A DNA stretch of 64,000 nt from Niastella populi (lineage in GTDB: Bacteria; Bacteroidota; Bacteroidia; Chitinophagales; Chitinophagaceae): the NCBI RefSeq assembly GCF_002078015.1, contig NZ_LWBP01000100.1, forward strand, positions 62,001 to 126,000, given 5' to 3'. The notes under the pieces were generated by a model that was given only the letters and a program-made list of their open reading frames with translations, was not told where the DNA came from and made no database searches. Below, one piece after another: positions 41,078 through 48,713 of the stretch (positions are counted from its first letter, which is position 1; every line of letters begins with the position of its first letter). The position numbers and the translations under genes were made by a program.

Positions 41078-43519
41078 TCAAAATGCTTTTTTATTACTGC
41101 CGCCTGTAGCGTTCTTACCCGCATTCTTTACATATTTTTCCAGCCAGGCGTTTTGTTCGTATAACATGTGCAACAGGTTCTCTTTACCGCGGTAACCATG
41201 GGCTTCATAGGGCAGGCTTACAAAACGTACGGTTCCGCCATGGCCTTTTACCGCATTGAACAAACGCTCGCTTTGAATAGGGAACGTACCGGGATTATCA
41301 TCCATTTCACCATGTATTAACAACAAAGGCGTTTTTATTTTATCGGCATAACTGAAGGGGCTCATTGCCGAATACAGATCGGGCGCCTGCCAGTAGGTAC
41401 GGTCTTCATTTTGAAAACCGAATGGGGTAAGACTGCGGTTATACGCGCCGCTGCGTGCAATACCTGCTTTGAACAGGTTGGTATGCGCCAGCAGGTTGGC
41501 GGTCATAAATGCGCCGTAACTATGTCCGCCAATGGCCACACGGTCCTTATCCCCTACCCCCATTTCAACCAGCTTATTGATGGCGGCCTCTGCATTCATC
41601 TTCAACTGTTCTATAAAATTATCATTTGGCTTTTTATCGGTACTGGTCGATACAATGGGCATTTCGGTATTATCGAGCACCGCATACCCCTGGGTTACCC
41701 AAAAAACCGGGCCGCCATAACTAACCATGGTAAATTTTTCTTTTGAGCCACGCACCTGTGCGGCATCCGCAGCAGAATTGAATTCGCGCGGATAAGCCCA
41801 CATCAATACGGGAAGCGGGCCATCCTTTTTGGCATCGTAATTTTTGGGCAGGTACAAGTCGCCGGTAAGGTCAATGCCATCGGCCCGCTTGTAAGCGATC
41901 TTTTGTTTACTGATGCCTTCCAGTGAAGGATACGGGTTGGCAAAATTCGTCAGCGGCCGGTCGGCGATGCGCAATACCAGGTTCCGCAGGAAATAGTTCG
42001 GCATCTCCTTTTGCGATTCGCGGCGGGTGATCAATACCAGCTTATCTACATCAGGCACATCGGTCACCATTTCAAACATTCCCTCCTGGCAACGCCAGAT
42101 GATCTCATTCTTTTTTGTGGCCAGGTCGAATTTGGCAATGAACGGCAGATCGCCGCTGGGCGAACTGCCCACCTGGTTATTCATAAGCAGCCTGGTATTG
42201 TTATCGATCAGCTTTATCACCTGGCGGCCAAATTGATTCTTTACAGTTACCGGTATCCCGGGATTGCCATACGCATCGGTGGCATTGCGCTCAAGCAAAG
42301 TTTCAAGCTGGCCGGTTGATGGGTCATACCGGCTGAACCGGGTATTTTGTTTGCTTCGCAAACGCTCTCCTACCAGGGCAAATTTTTCATTGCCCCAGGT
42401 GATGCCGCTATACCGCCAGCCTGTTTTAAAAAGCAGGGCGGGCTCACCGGTAAATGGCGCACTTAAAGCATATACCGCATCATGAAAATCAGTTTTGCTT
42501 TTGTAAATACCACTATCGAGGGGGACGCACCAAACAATGGTTGCGGCCACATCGTCGCGCCATTCAAAACCACGCGGGGCGTTCAATACATTATCATAAC
42601 CTGAAGGCGACAATTCAGAAGAAGGCACCTCCGCTACCACTTTTACCACTTTGCCTGAAAGATCGGTTATACTTACGGTTGAATTGAAACCATAAGCCGT
42701 TACGAGGTAAGAGAACGGTTTGCGGATGTTACGGGTAAGCAGGAATTTTTTATCGGGCGACAATCTGAATGACGTATAAATGGCAGGCCTGCCGATTTTC
42801 GATTCTACCCCGTTTACATTCTTCACCAACTGCGCGGTGGTATAAAATGCAAACAGTTTTTCATCGTACGGCGATTTAATGAGGTCCTGGTAGGTACGGC
42901 TGGGCGCCACTTTGCCAAGGTTCTCCTGAATGGCCGGTCCCGCAGGCATCAGCGACCTTACAGGCGCGGCAGTTGCGGGCTGTAACGTGCTTTTGTATAA
43001 GAGGGTATTGTCATCCATCCACACAAAGTCTTCGCCAAGGATCAGGTTCAGCGGCTGTTTGTTCACCTTTGAAGCTTTGCGGGTAGCAAGGTCGATCACA
43101 TACAGGTCAACGCTTTTATTGGAGGTATTGGTAAATGCGATCTTTTTCTCACCGGGGCTCCAGCTTACATTACCGGCCAGCATATTGGCGGGCAAACCGG
43201 CAACGGGGTATTCTTTTCCGGCCTGTATATCTTTTAATGTGAAGTTATTGATGAAATTCTGGCGGCTGGGCGCAAAGTTATTCGGATTGATGCGCTGTCC
43301 GGCTATCTTCAACTCGGGCTGCGCCAGTTCTTCCACAGAGGGATAGCTATTGCGTTCCATCAGCAGCATCCAGGTGCCTTTATCATTAAAACTTACAGCG
43401 GGCGTTGGTTTGGCCAGCAGCAGTTCCGTTATGGCAGCAGGCGGCGTTTTGTAGCCCTCATCCTGGGCAAAACAGCGATCAAAAGCAATAAGGGTAAAAA
43501 GCAGTAATACCGTTCTCAT
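41078..43519 (-). CDS. S9 prolyl-oligopeptidase-family peptidase, glutamyl endopeptidase type
   Basis: An 813-residue exported peptidase (signal MRTVLLLFTLIAFDRCFA). A seven-bladed beta-propeller spans about 80-530. The C-terminal alpha/beta hydrolase has Ser667 in GGHSYGAFMTANLL, Asp740 or 741 in LLIHGEMDDNPGT and His774 in LPYEAHGY. The stretch GIARSGAYNRSLTPFGFQNEDRT is nearly that of plant chloroplast glutamyl endopeptidase (subfamily S9D), so cleavage after Glu is likely. It probably acts in the periplasm on short peptides. Confidence 0.92.
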   Translation of the reverse strand: MRTVLLLFTLIAFDRCFAQDEGYKTPPAAITELLLAKPTPAVSFNDKGTWMLLMERNSYPSVEELAQPELKIAGQRINPNNFAPSRQNFINNFTLKDIQAGKEYPVAGLPANMLAGNVSWSPGEKKIAFTNTSNKSVDLYVIDLATRKASKVNKQPLNLILGEDFVWMDDNTLLYKSTLQPATAAPVRSLMPAGPAIQENLGKVAPSRTYQDLIKSPYDEKLFAFYTTAQLVKNVNGVESKIGRPAIYTSFRLSPDKKFLLTRNIRKPFSYLVTAYGFNSTVSITDLSGKVVKVVAEVPSSELSPSGYDNVLNAPRGFEWRDDVAATIVWCVPLDSGIYKSKTDFHDAVYALSAPFTGEPALLFKTGWRYSGITWGNEKFALVGERLRSKQNTRFSRYDPSTGQLETLLERNATDAYGNPGIPVTVKNQFGRQVIKLIDNNTRLLMNNQVGSSPSGDLPFIAKFDLATKKNEIIWRCQEGMFEMVTDVPDVDKLVLITRRESQKEMPNYFLRNLVLRIADRPLTNFANPYPSLEGISKQKIAYKRADGIDLTGDLYLPKNYDAKKDGPLPVLMWAYPREFNSAADAAQVRGSKEKFTMVSYGGPVFWVTQGYAVLDNTEMPIVSTSTDKKPNDNFIEQLKMNAEAAINKLVEMGVGDKDRVAIGGHSYGAFMTANLLAHTNLFKAGIARSGAYNRSLTPFGFQNEDRTYWQAPDLYSAMSPFSYADKIKTPLLLIHGEMDDNPGTFPIQSERLFNAVKGHGGTVRFVSLPYEAHGYRGKENLLHMLYEQNAWLEKYVKNAGKNATGGSNKKAF

Positions 43520-43644
43520 GTGATGTTTTTAAAGTTCTTCAATTTGACGGCGTAAAGCCGGAAAACCTGTAGTTAAGGGTAGAAATGTCTGCCCGCTCTT
43601 CCTCCAGCCCGCATTCGGCGATCTTATTCACGTGGCCGCAATGA

Positions 43645-44430
43645 TCAATCAGACAGAAACGGAATATTGTAAATATCGGTAACGGGGGTGTAATTTATTC
43701 GCCCGGTATTATCAAAATAAACGTTATTGATTGTTATTGACCGGTAAAAAGAACCGTATTCATAAACTTTCGTCCAGTTGCCGTGATCCCGCAAGGCCCT
43801 GGAGAAGACACCCGGATCGTGATCATTGACAGACCTTTGCTGGATCCAGGGGGTATTGGTGCTAAATATGCTGGAATTTATCATAGCAAAACCCTGTGGC
43901 CCAAAAACTGTGGCTTTAAGCTTTTTTGCCAAAGCCGCCAACAACTCAACCCCGCCATTAAACCTAGCGCCTGAACCACAGGCAAACACAACTACCTGGG
44001 CGTAACTGGGTAATGGGCCGGGCGTGCTATGCATTTTTTTAGCTATGCGCGCCAGCGCCGGGGACTGCATCACATCTTTCGATTGTAATTTGGTAGCGCC
44101 AATTGAGAAAAATGCCTTGTGCCCGTTTTGTGCATCTCCGTGACTCAGGAATAACAGGTTGGCTATTTTTTCAGGCAACTTTTCAATCTTATTGGCAGCA
44201 TAATTGACATTTTTTACATGCAGGATGATAAAATTGCCGTTCTTTTCAGCAGCGTTGATAAGAAGCTGCAATGCTTTGTCTGGCTTACCATGAACCAACA
44301 CCGTTTTTTCCTGTTTATTTTCAGCAGGATCCGGCCTGAATAAAAACATCAACGTTGCCGTATCCTGGCCGAATACGAACATACCCCTCAATAGCGATAT
44401 GATAAATAATAGGGATGTTCTCATTTTCAT
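43645..44430 (-). CDS. Exported protein with a possible caspase-like His/Cys dyad
   Basis: The product has 261 residues with a signal peptide (MKMRTSLLFIISLLRGMFVFG). Two stretches fit the clan CD peptidase pattern: a hydrophobic strand ending in Ser-His-Gly (NLLFLSHGDAQNG, His97) and a hydrophobic strand ending in Ala-Cys-x-Ser-Gly (QVVVFACGSGARF, Cys151). The spacing of 54 residues is usual for caspase, gingipain and CHAT domains. No family was recognised over the full length, so peptidase activity is a hypothesis. It lies 125 bp downstream of the S9 peptidase gene's start, on the same strand. Confidence 0.6.
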   Translation of the reverse strand: MKMRTSLLFIISLLRGMFVFGQDTATLMFLFRPDPAENKQEKTVLVHGKPDKALQLLINAAEKNGNFIILHVKNVNYAANKIEKLPEKIANLLFLSHGDAQNGHKAFFSIGATKLQSKDVMQSPALARIAKKMHSTPGPLPSYAQVVVFACGSGARFNGGVELLAALAKKLKATVFGPQGFAMINSSIFSTNTPWIQQRSVNDHDPGVFSRALRDHGNWTKVYEYGSFYRSITINNVYFDNTGRINYTPVTDIYNIPFLSD

Positions 44431-44691
44431 TGTTTATGGCTGGGTTGGTTTCCTACCGGAGCAGCAGATCTGTTTCACAGGCATCGGATAGTTCTGAAAC
44501 AATTTTAAGGTAAAGAAACAATGTAACAGCCAATTTGCCTATGGATATTTTTCCAATGGCTAATGACATTAGCGGGTACTTCACACTACATTAAAAGTAA
44601 ATTATATTGATAAGCCGGCCAGTGGTGCCAGCAATAACCGTTCAGGTTAAGCGGGTATGTGTTTTGCAGCTTTCAGGCAACACTATCTACT

Positions 44692-46029
44692 ATGCAATGC
44701 AGATCGTTATTACCGGCATTGACCGCTGTTTTTTTATTTAGCTGCGGCAATAACCCATCGGAAAGAAAAACCGAAAATGTGGAAAGCCCCGATACGGTAG
44801 CCACTGCCTACAGGCAAAGTGTGGAGCTGCCGCCGCCTTTCGCTACCAAATCGGTACAGAACTTCAGTAAGGTCATCGGCTGGCCTGCGGGGAGAACGCC
44901 TACCGCCCCGGCGGGTTTCGAGGTGGGCAAATTTGCCGACAGCCTGAACAATCCCCGCTGGATCTATGTAGCCGCCAATGGCGACATCTTTGTATCTGAA
45001 GCGTCGGCCGAAGCCAATGCCGTCAAAAAAATAAAAGGCGCCCTTAGCGGCAAATCGAAATCGCAGAACCTGGGTAATTCCGCCAACCGCATCACGCTTT
45101 TCCGCGATACGAACGGCGACGGCGCCCCCGATTTTCGCGGCACCTTCCTTACCGGGTTGAATCAGCCATTCGGTATGCTTATTATTGGCAAAACCTTTTA
45201 TGTAGCCAATACCAACGCACTGATGGCGTATCCATACGAATATGGCCAATCGAAAATCAGCGCCGCCGGTAAAAAGATCGTTGAACTGCCGGCAGGCGGT
45301 TATAACAATCACTGGACGCGGAATATCATCACCAACAAAGACAGTTCAAAAATATATATCAGCGTTGGTTCGGGCAGTAATGTGGCGGAGCATGGACTGG
45401 AAAATGAAGTACGAAGGGCCTGCATACTGGAAGTAAATCCCGATGGTTCGGGCGAACGCATTTATGCATCGGGGGTAAGGAACCCCGTGGGTATGGACTG
45501 GGCGCCGGGCACGGAAATGCTGTGGACTACGGTTAACGAGCGGGATGGACTGGGCGACGAACTGGTGCCCGATTATATGACCGCCGTTTATGAAGGCGGG
45601 TTTTATGGCTGGCCATATGCGTACTGGGGCCAGCATCCCGACCCGCGTATGAATGACAAACAACGCACCGACCTGGTAAAGCAATCGCTGGTGCCCGACT
45701 TCTCATTGGGTTCTCATACCGCTTCCCTCGGGCTTGCCTTTGATGAAAAGCGCATTATGCCGGGACCGTGGGCCGGCGGCGCATATATTGCTCAGCACGG
45801 CTCGTGGAACCGCTCCCAATTCAGCGGTTACCAGGTAGTGTTTGTTCCTTTTCAAAACGGAGCGCCTTCCGGCGGCGCCCGGCCGTTCCTGACGGGCTTT
45901 GTAGCCAATGAAGCTAACAAGGAAGTATATGGGCGGCCGGTAGGCGTATTCTTTACAAAAAATTATATGCTGGTAACTGATGATGCCAGCAATACCATCT
46001 GGTGGGTAAAGGCTGCCGGTAAACAATAA
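44692..46029 (+). CDS. PQQ-dependent sugar dehydrogenase-like lipoprotein (sorbosone type)
   Basis: The product has 445 residues from the ATG at 44692 (the GTG at 44659 is rejected). The lipoprotein signal ends LFSCGNN. The six-bladed propeller of the sorbosone/glucose dehydrogenase family shows in GFEVGKFADSLNNPRWIYVAANGDIFVSE, ITLFRDTNGDG, GLNQPFGM, IYISVGSGSN, IYASGVRNPVGMDWAPGT and LWTTVNERDGLGDELVPDYM. Such enzymes oxidise sugars or alcohols in the periplasm with PQQ, which this organism may not make. The metal and PQQ residues appear conserved. Confidence 0.88.
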   Translation: MQCRSLLPALTAVFLFSCGNNPSERKTENVESPDTVATAYRQSVELPPPFATKSVQNFSKVIGWPAGRTPTAPAGFEVGKFADSLNNPRWIYVAANGDIFVSEASAEANAVKKIKGALSGKSKSQNLGNSANRITLFRDTNGDGAPDFRGTFLTGLNQPFGMLIIGKTFYVANTNALMAYPYEYGQSKISAAGKKIVELPAGGYNNHWTRNIITNKDSSKIYISVGSGSNVAEHGLENEVRRACILEVNPDGSGERIYASGVRNPVGMDWAPGTEMLWTTVNERDGLGDELVPDYMTAVYEGGFYGWPYAYWGQHPDPRMNDKQRTDLVKQSLVPDFSLGSHTASLGLAFDEKRIMPGPWAGGAYIAQHGSWNRSQFSGYQVVFVPFQNGAPSGGARPFLTGFVANEANKEVYGRPVGVFFTKNYMLVTDDASNTIWWVKAAGKQ

Positions 46030-46149
46030 ACGGTAACCTATAGTTCTCCATCTCACTCAGGCGCACCGGCCAGCCTTTGCAATAAGTTCTCAGAATACAG
46101 CTGAAAGCCGAAGGCCGAAAACCTAAAGCAAATACAGCATACAGCTAGC

Positions 46150-46233
46150 CGGAAGGTGAAAATACAGTCCATCCATTATATTCTGAAAATCTATATGTTC
46201 GTCTTTTACCGTGTAGATTTTTGAATACTCCAT
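46150..46233 (-). pseudogene. N-terminal remnant of an acyl-CoA thioesterase-like gene
   Basis: A minus-strand frame from the ATG at 46233 encodes MEYSKIYTVKDEHIDFQNIM followed by DGLYF and then unrelated residues to a stop at 46123. The first 25 residues follow the start of hot-dog thioesterases (strand, then an HIDFxxIMDGLYY-type helix). The rest of the domain is missing, so this looks like a truncated relic. The match is from memory of the family pattern and is tentative. Confidence 0.35.
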
Positions 46234-46313
46234 ACGACAAATGCTGTTTAGCAGGGCAAAAGTATAGCAAGGCGGGAAATTGCCGGTAATTATTAATCCA
46301 CAAAGCATTGATT

Positions 46314-46418
46314 ATGAGTGGCAAGCAACCAGGTTACACCGGAAATAAGCAGCTAAAGAACTTTGCTAAAAAAGAAAGCCCCGGTGTAGACACATCGGGG
46401 CTTCAGTTAAAGTACTAA
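46314..46418 (+). CDS. Possible 34-residue basic protein
   Basis: The open frame runs from ATG at 46314 to TAA at 46416-46418: MSGKQPGYTGNKQLKNFAKK, then ESPGVDTSGLQLKY. A terminator-like hairpin follows 25 bp later on the same strand (46443-46475). It is unusually polar and clean for a chance frame. It overlaps a hairpin that seems to be a minus-strand terminator, and no family is known, so coding is uncertain. Confidence 0.25.
   Translation: MSGKQPGYTGNKQLKNFAKKESPGVDTSGLQLKY
46374..46407 (-). terminator. Minus-strand terminator-like hairpin
   Basis: AAGCCCCG (46379-46386) and CGGGGCTT (46397-46404) form the stem. On the minus strand it is followed by TCTTTTTTAG. It may end a transcript that reads past the sRNA. 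Confidence 0.55.
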
Positions 46419-46442
46419 TTAGTGTACTATTAAAACAACTAA

Positions 46443-46475
46443 ACAGACCTCTTTGACTAAAGGGATCTGTACTTT
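46443..46475 (+). terminator. Plus-strand terminator
   Basis: ACAGA and TCTGT, then CTCTTT and AAAGGG, form a stem with one mismatch and a 4-nt GACT loop, followed by ACTTTTTTT. It would end a transcript carrying the possible 34-residue frame. Confidence 0.65.
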
Positions 46476-46538
46476 TTTTAAAAAATTTTATCGGGAAGCG
46501 GTTAATGAGGGCCGGGGGGCGTGAGGTGGCTATAAAAG

Positions 46539-46680
46539 AAAAAAGGTCCTCTGTAGAAACAGCCGACCTCTAACGATTGCTTGCCATATGAAAAAAAACG
46601 TAAAATCTGATTTGAGTGAAGCGTTGCTTCGTGGTAGTTTCCTCTCTTTCTTTGCTTCTTACCTTGCTACCGTTGTTGAT
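46539..46680 (-). ncRNA. Structured small RNA, copy 1
   Basis: About 140 nt on the minus strand, from a start near 46680 to a terminator at 46539-46570 (AGGTC/GACCT and CTGT/ACAG stems with a TTCT loop, then TTTTTTCTTTT). Within it, GGTAG/CTACC encloses an A/G-rich loop of about 30 nt, and GAAGC-AAC-GCTTC forms a small hairpin. A second copy at 55066-55209 keeps these elements, with GAAGC-GAAA-GCTTC as the small hairpin. No gene on the minus strand lies downstream, so it is not a leader. Only tiny frames such as MASNR are present. The family is not recognised. Confidence 0.65.
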
Positions 46681-46683
46681 GAT

Positions 46684-46716
46684 GTAAAAGTACAGCGCCG
46701 CTCTTCACTTTCATAA
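46684..46716 (-). promoter_or_regulatory. Promoter of sRNA copy 1
   Basis: On the minus strand TTATG (46716-46712) and TACTTTTAC (46692-46684) are separated by 19 bp. The same pair with the same spacing precedes copy 2, while the spacer sequence has diverged, so the boxes look selected. They resemble the TTTG/TAnnTTTG consensus. Confidence 0.6.
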
Positions 46717-46986
46717 TTAGCTTTTTGCCTGTTTTATGATCGCAAAGCCATTTCACGAAACACAAAACCTTTGCCCGGCAATACTTTCAGCCGATTTTGC
46801 CAGTGGTCTCCAGCACGTAAAATTCCCTATATAATTTTTTGTTTTCAATTATCGCCTGCATTCCGGCATAGTTATATTTCATACCCGGAAACATTTTGAA
46901 CACACAAAGTGCAAACAACAAACCCTGTAATAAGGTAAAGTCAACCAGTGGCATGAAAATTAGAGCACATGTAAGAAATCTTCCAT

Positions 46987-47700
46987 ATGGAGAACACACA
47001 TGTGCTGGAAGGCTATCGCGACCAGGAAAAAGGAGCGTACCTGGGCGCAGTGGCTTCCATCGCTACCGCAGATCGGGCTGCATCTGAAGAAGAGATGCAA
47101 TACATTGTTACGTTGTGCGATGCCGCCGGCATTTCAGCGCAACAAAAAGATGCGGTAGTTCGGGCCGCCAGCGAATTAAGCGGCGATGAATTGAAAAAAT
47201 GCCTCGATATCTTAAAGAACAGTGAGCTTAAATACGCTTTGGTAACAGACATAATCGCTTTTGCAAAAGCCGATAATCATTATGCTGAAGAAGAACAACA
47301 AAAAGTAAAAGAGATCTCGCAATACCTGGGCGTTGATCAAAATCAATTTTCCCTTCTCAATGAATTTACCGACAAAGCAGCCGCCAAAGATGTTCCTGCG
47401 GAAGAAAAAGCCAGCCCGTCGTTTTTGTCGTCACTGGGTTTAAACGATAAATTAAAAAATGCAGGCATCAACTCGAACAGCCTGATGAAAGGTTTGCTGG
47501 GCATTGCGGGACCGATCATCCTCGGCAGCATTGTATCGGGCGCCATGCGCAGAAGAGGACGCAGCACCGGAATGTTAGGCGGTATGGGCGGTTTAATAGG
47601 TGGTGCCGGGCTTGGCTCCATTATAGGTATGCTCAGCGGCGGCAGAGGCTTCAGGAATTCAGGCGGATTATTGGGAAGAATACTGGGCAGACGTTTCTAA
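46987..47700 (+). CDS. TerB-like protein with glycine-rich tail
   Basis: The product has 237 residues. The first 125 form an all-helical TerB-like domain with its two acidic sites (SIATADRAASEEEMQYIV; IAFAKADNHYAEEEQQKVKEI). A linker follows, then a Gly/Met/Arg-rich hydrophobic region (about 165-237) that may insert into membrane. TerB proteins bind metal ions and are tied to tellurite and stress responses; no other ter gene is here. It is followed after 41 bp by the BON-domain lipoprotein gene. Confidence 0.8.
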   Translation: MENTHVLEGYRDQEKGAYLGAVASIATADRAASEEEMQYIVTLCDAAGISAQQKDAVVRAASELSGDELKKCLDILKNSELKYALVTDIIAFAKADNHYAEEEQQKVKEISQYLGVDQNQFSLLNEFTDKAAAKDVPAEEKASPSFLSSLGLNDKLKNAGINSNSLMKGLLGIAGPIILGSIVSGAMRRRGRSTGMLGGMGGLIGGAGLGSIIGMLSGGRGFRNSGGLLGRILGRRF

Positions 47701-47741
47701 CCTTTTATAATATTTCAATGTAAAGTTTTAAAACTTCAACT

Positions 47742-48110
47742 ATGACACTACCTACAATGAAGGGAACTGTAATGACATTTATGTTACTGGCTGCGTTGTT
47801 TACATTCTCCTGTAAGGGAAAGGAAGAAGACAAAAGCATTGACGCTACGTCAACTGAAAATACCGGCCGCGATGTAACCGGCGATACATCAACAGCGACA
47901 TCCCCTATAACGACTACTACCGATTCAATGACAGTGAACGAAGATCAGTTACGGGATGCAATAAAAGACTATCCCAATGTAACGGCAACAGTTAACAATG
48001 GCGAAGTAACGCTTACCGGCTCTATCGAAAGAGACCAGCTGCCTAAACTGATGCAAAGGGTACAGGCGCTGAATCCTAAAAAAGTGAACAATAACCTGTC
48101 AATTAAATAA
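47742..48110 (+). CDS. BON-domain lipoprotein
   Basis: The product has 122 residues. The signal ends in FTFSCKGKEE (lipobox Thr-Phe-Ser-Cys). A Thr/Ser-rich linker follows, then a BON domain (about 65-122: LRDAIKDYPNVTATVNNGEVTLTGSIERDQLPKLMQRV). BON domains bind membranes or partners in the envelope, often under osmotic stress. ATG codons at 47742, 47757 and 47772 are all possible starts. The next gene begins 12 bp after the stop. Confidence 0.82.
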   Translation: MTLPTMKGTVMTFMLLAALFTFSCKGKEEDKSIDATSTENTGRDVTGDTSTATSPITTTTDSMTVNEDQLRDAIKDYPNVTATVNNGEVTLTGSIERDQLPKLMQRVQALNPKKVNNNLSIK

Positions 48111-48122
48111 AAGGAGGTTATC

Positions 48123-48539
48123 ATGGCATTGCAGGATAAATACAAAGAGCTCATAGATAACGCCAAAAGCGCAGGCGTTCAAAACCTGCAGGTGAGCGAA
48201 CAAAATAATGTTTTGCATATCACCGGCGAAGCGCCCGATGCAAAAACAAAGGACAACCTGTGGAATATTTACAATAGGATAGACCCCGATTTCAGGGCGG
48301 GCGACCTGGTGCTGGATGTAAATGCAAAAATTACGGAAGGCACAAAAGCGAAGGTCGTTACCGAAAAATCGAACCTGAATATCAGGAAGGGACCGGGAAC
48401 TGACCAACAGATCGTTGGCAAAGCGGCGCATCATGAAATTGTAACCGTGATCAACAAAACGAACGACCAGTGGTCGTTTATACGAACCGACAGCGGCGCT
48501 GAAGGATATGTTTACTCACAATACCTTGAGCAGGCTTAA
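48123..48539 (+). CDS. BON and bacterial SH3-domain protein
   Basis: The product has 138 residues. The N-terminal part (about 1-70) is BON-like (LQVSEQNNVLHITGEAPDAKTKDNLWNIYNRI). The C-terminal part (about 75-138) is an SH3b domain (VVTEKSNLNIRKGPGTDQQIVGKAAH, EGYVYSQYL), in the layout of LysM-BON/YgaU-like proteins but with SH3 in place of LysM. No signal peptide is present. A strong AGGAGG ribosome site lies 5 bp before the ATG, unusual for this phylum. It is likely co-transcribed with the TerB-like and BON lipoprotein genes. Confidence 0.82.
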   Translation: MALQDKYKELIDNAKSAGVQNLQVSEQNNVLHITGEAPDAKTKDNLWNIYNRIDPDFRAGDLVLDVNAKITEGTKAKVVTEKSNLNIRKGPGTDQQIVGKAAHHEIVTVINKTNDQWSFIRTDSGAEGYVYSQYLEQA

Positions 48540-48578
48540 TATGATTCAATACAGGAATAAGGAATAATATGCAGGAAG

Positions 48579-48670
48579 ATGAATACAAAGACCATCGTGA
48601 TCACCGGCGCTTCCAGCGGCGTTGGAAAGGCATGGCGCTTGAAATGGCGCAACAAGGCGCCAAACTGGAA
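48579..48670 (+). pseudogene. Frameshifted remnant of a short-chain dehydrogenase
   Basis: The frame from ATG 48579 encodes MNTKTIVITGASSGVGKA, the first strand and nucleotide-binding loop of an SDR enzyme. The reading then continues in another frame as MALEMAQQGAKLE, the next helix and strand. One missing base near 48633 explains the break, and homology ends near 48670. It lies between two intact convergent genes. Confidence 0.65.
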
Positions 48671-48713
48671 ACAGTTGTGGATACCGGAATAATTTCTCAA
48701 CGGCTACTGTACA

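Noticed and set aside
46535-46716. The duplicated element as a riboswitch or leader of a downstream gene
   Set aside because: It ends in a full terminator, copy 1 has no same-strand gene downstream, and copy 2 is over 300 bp from the next start.
46787-46999. A 70-residue minus-strand frame upstream of the sRNA
   Set aside because: It overlaps the TerB gene start and the diverged part of the duplicated segment; copy 2 does not keep the frame.
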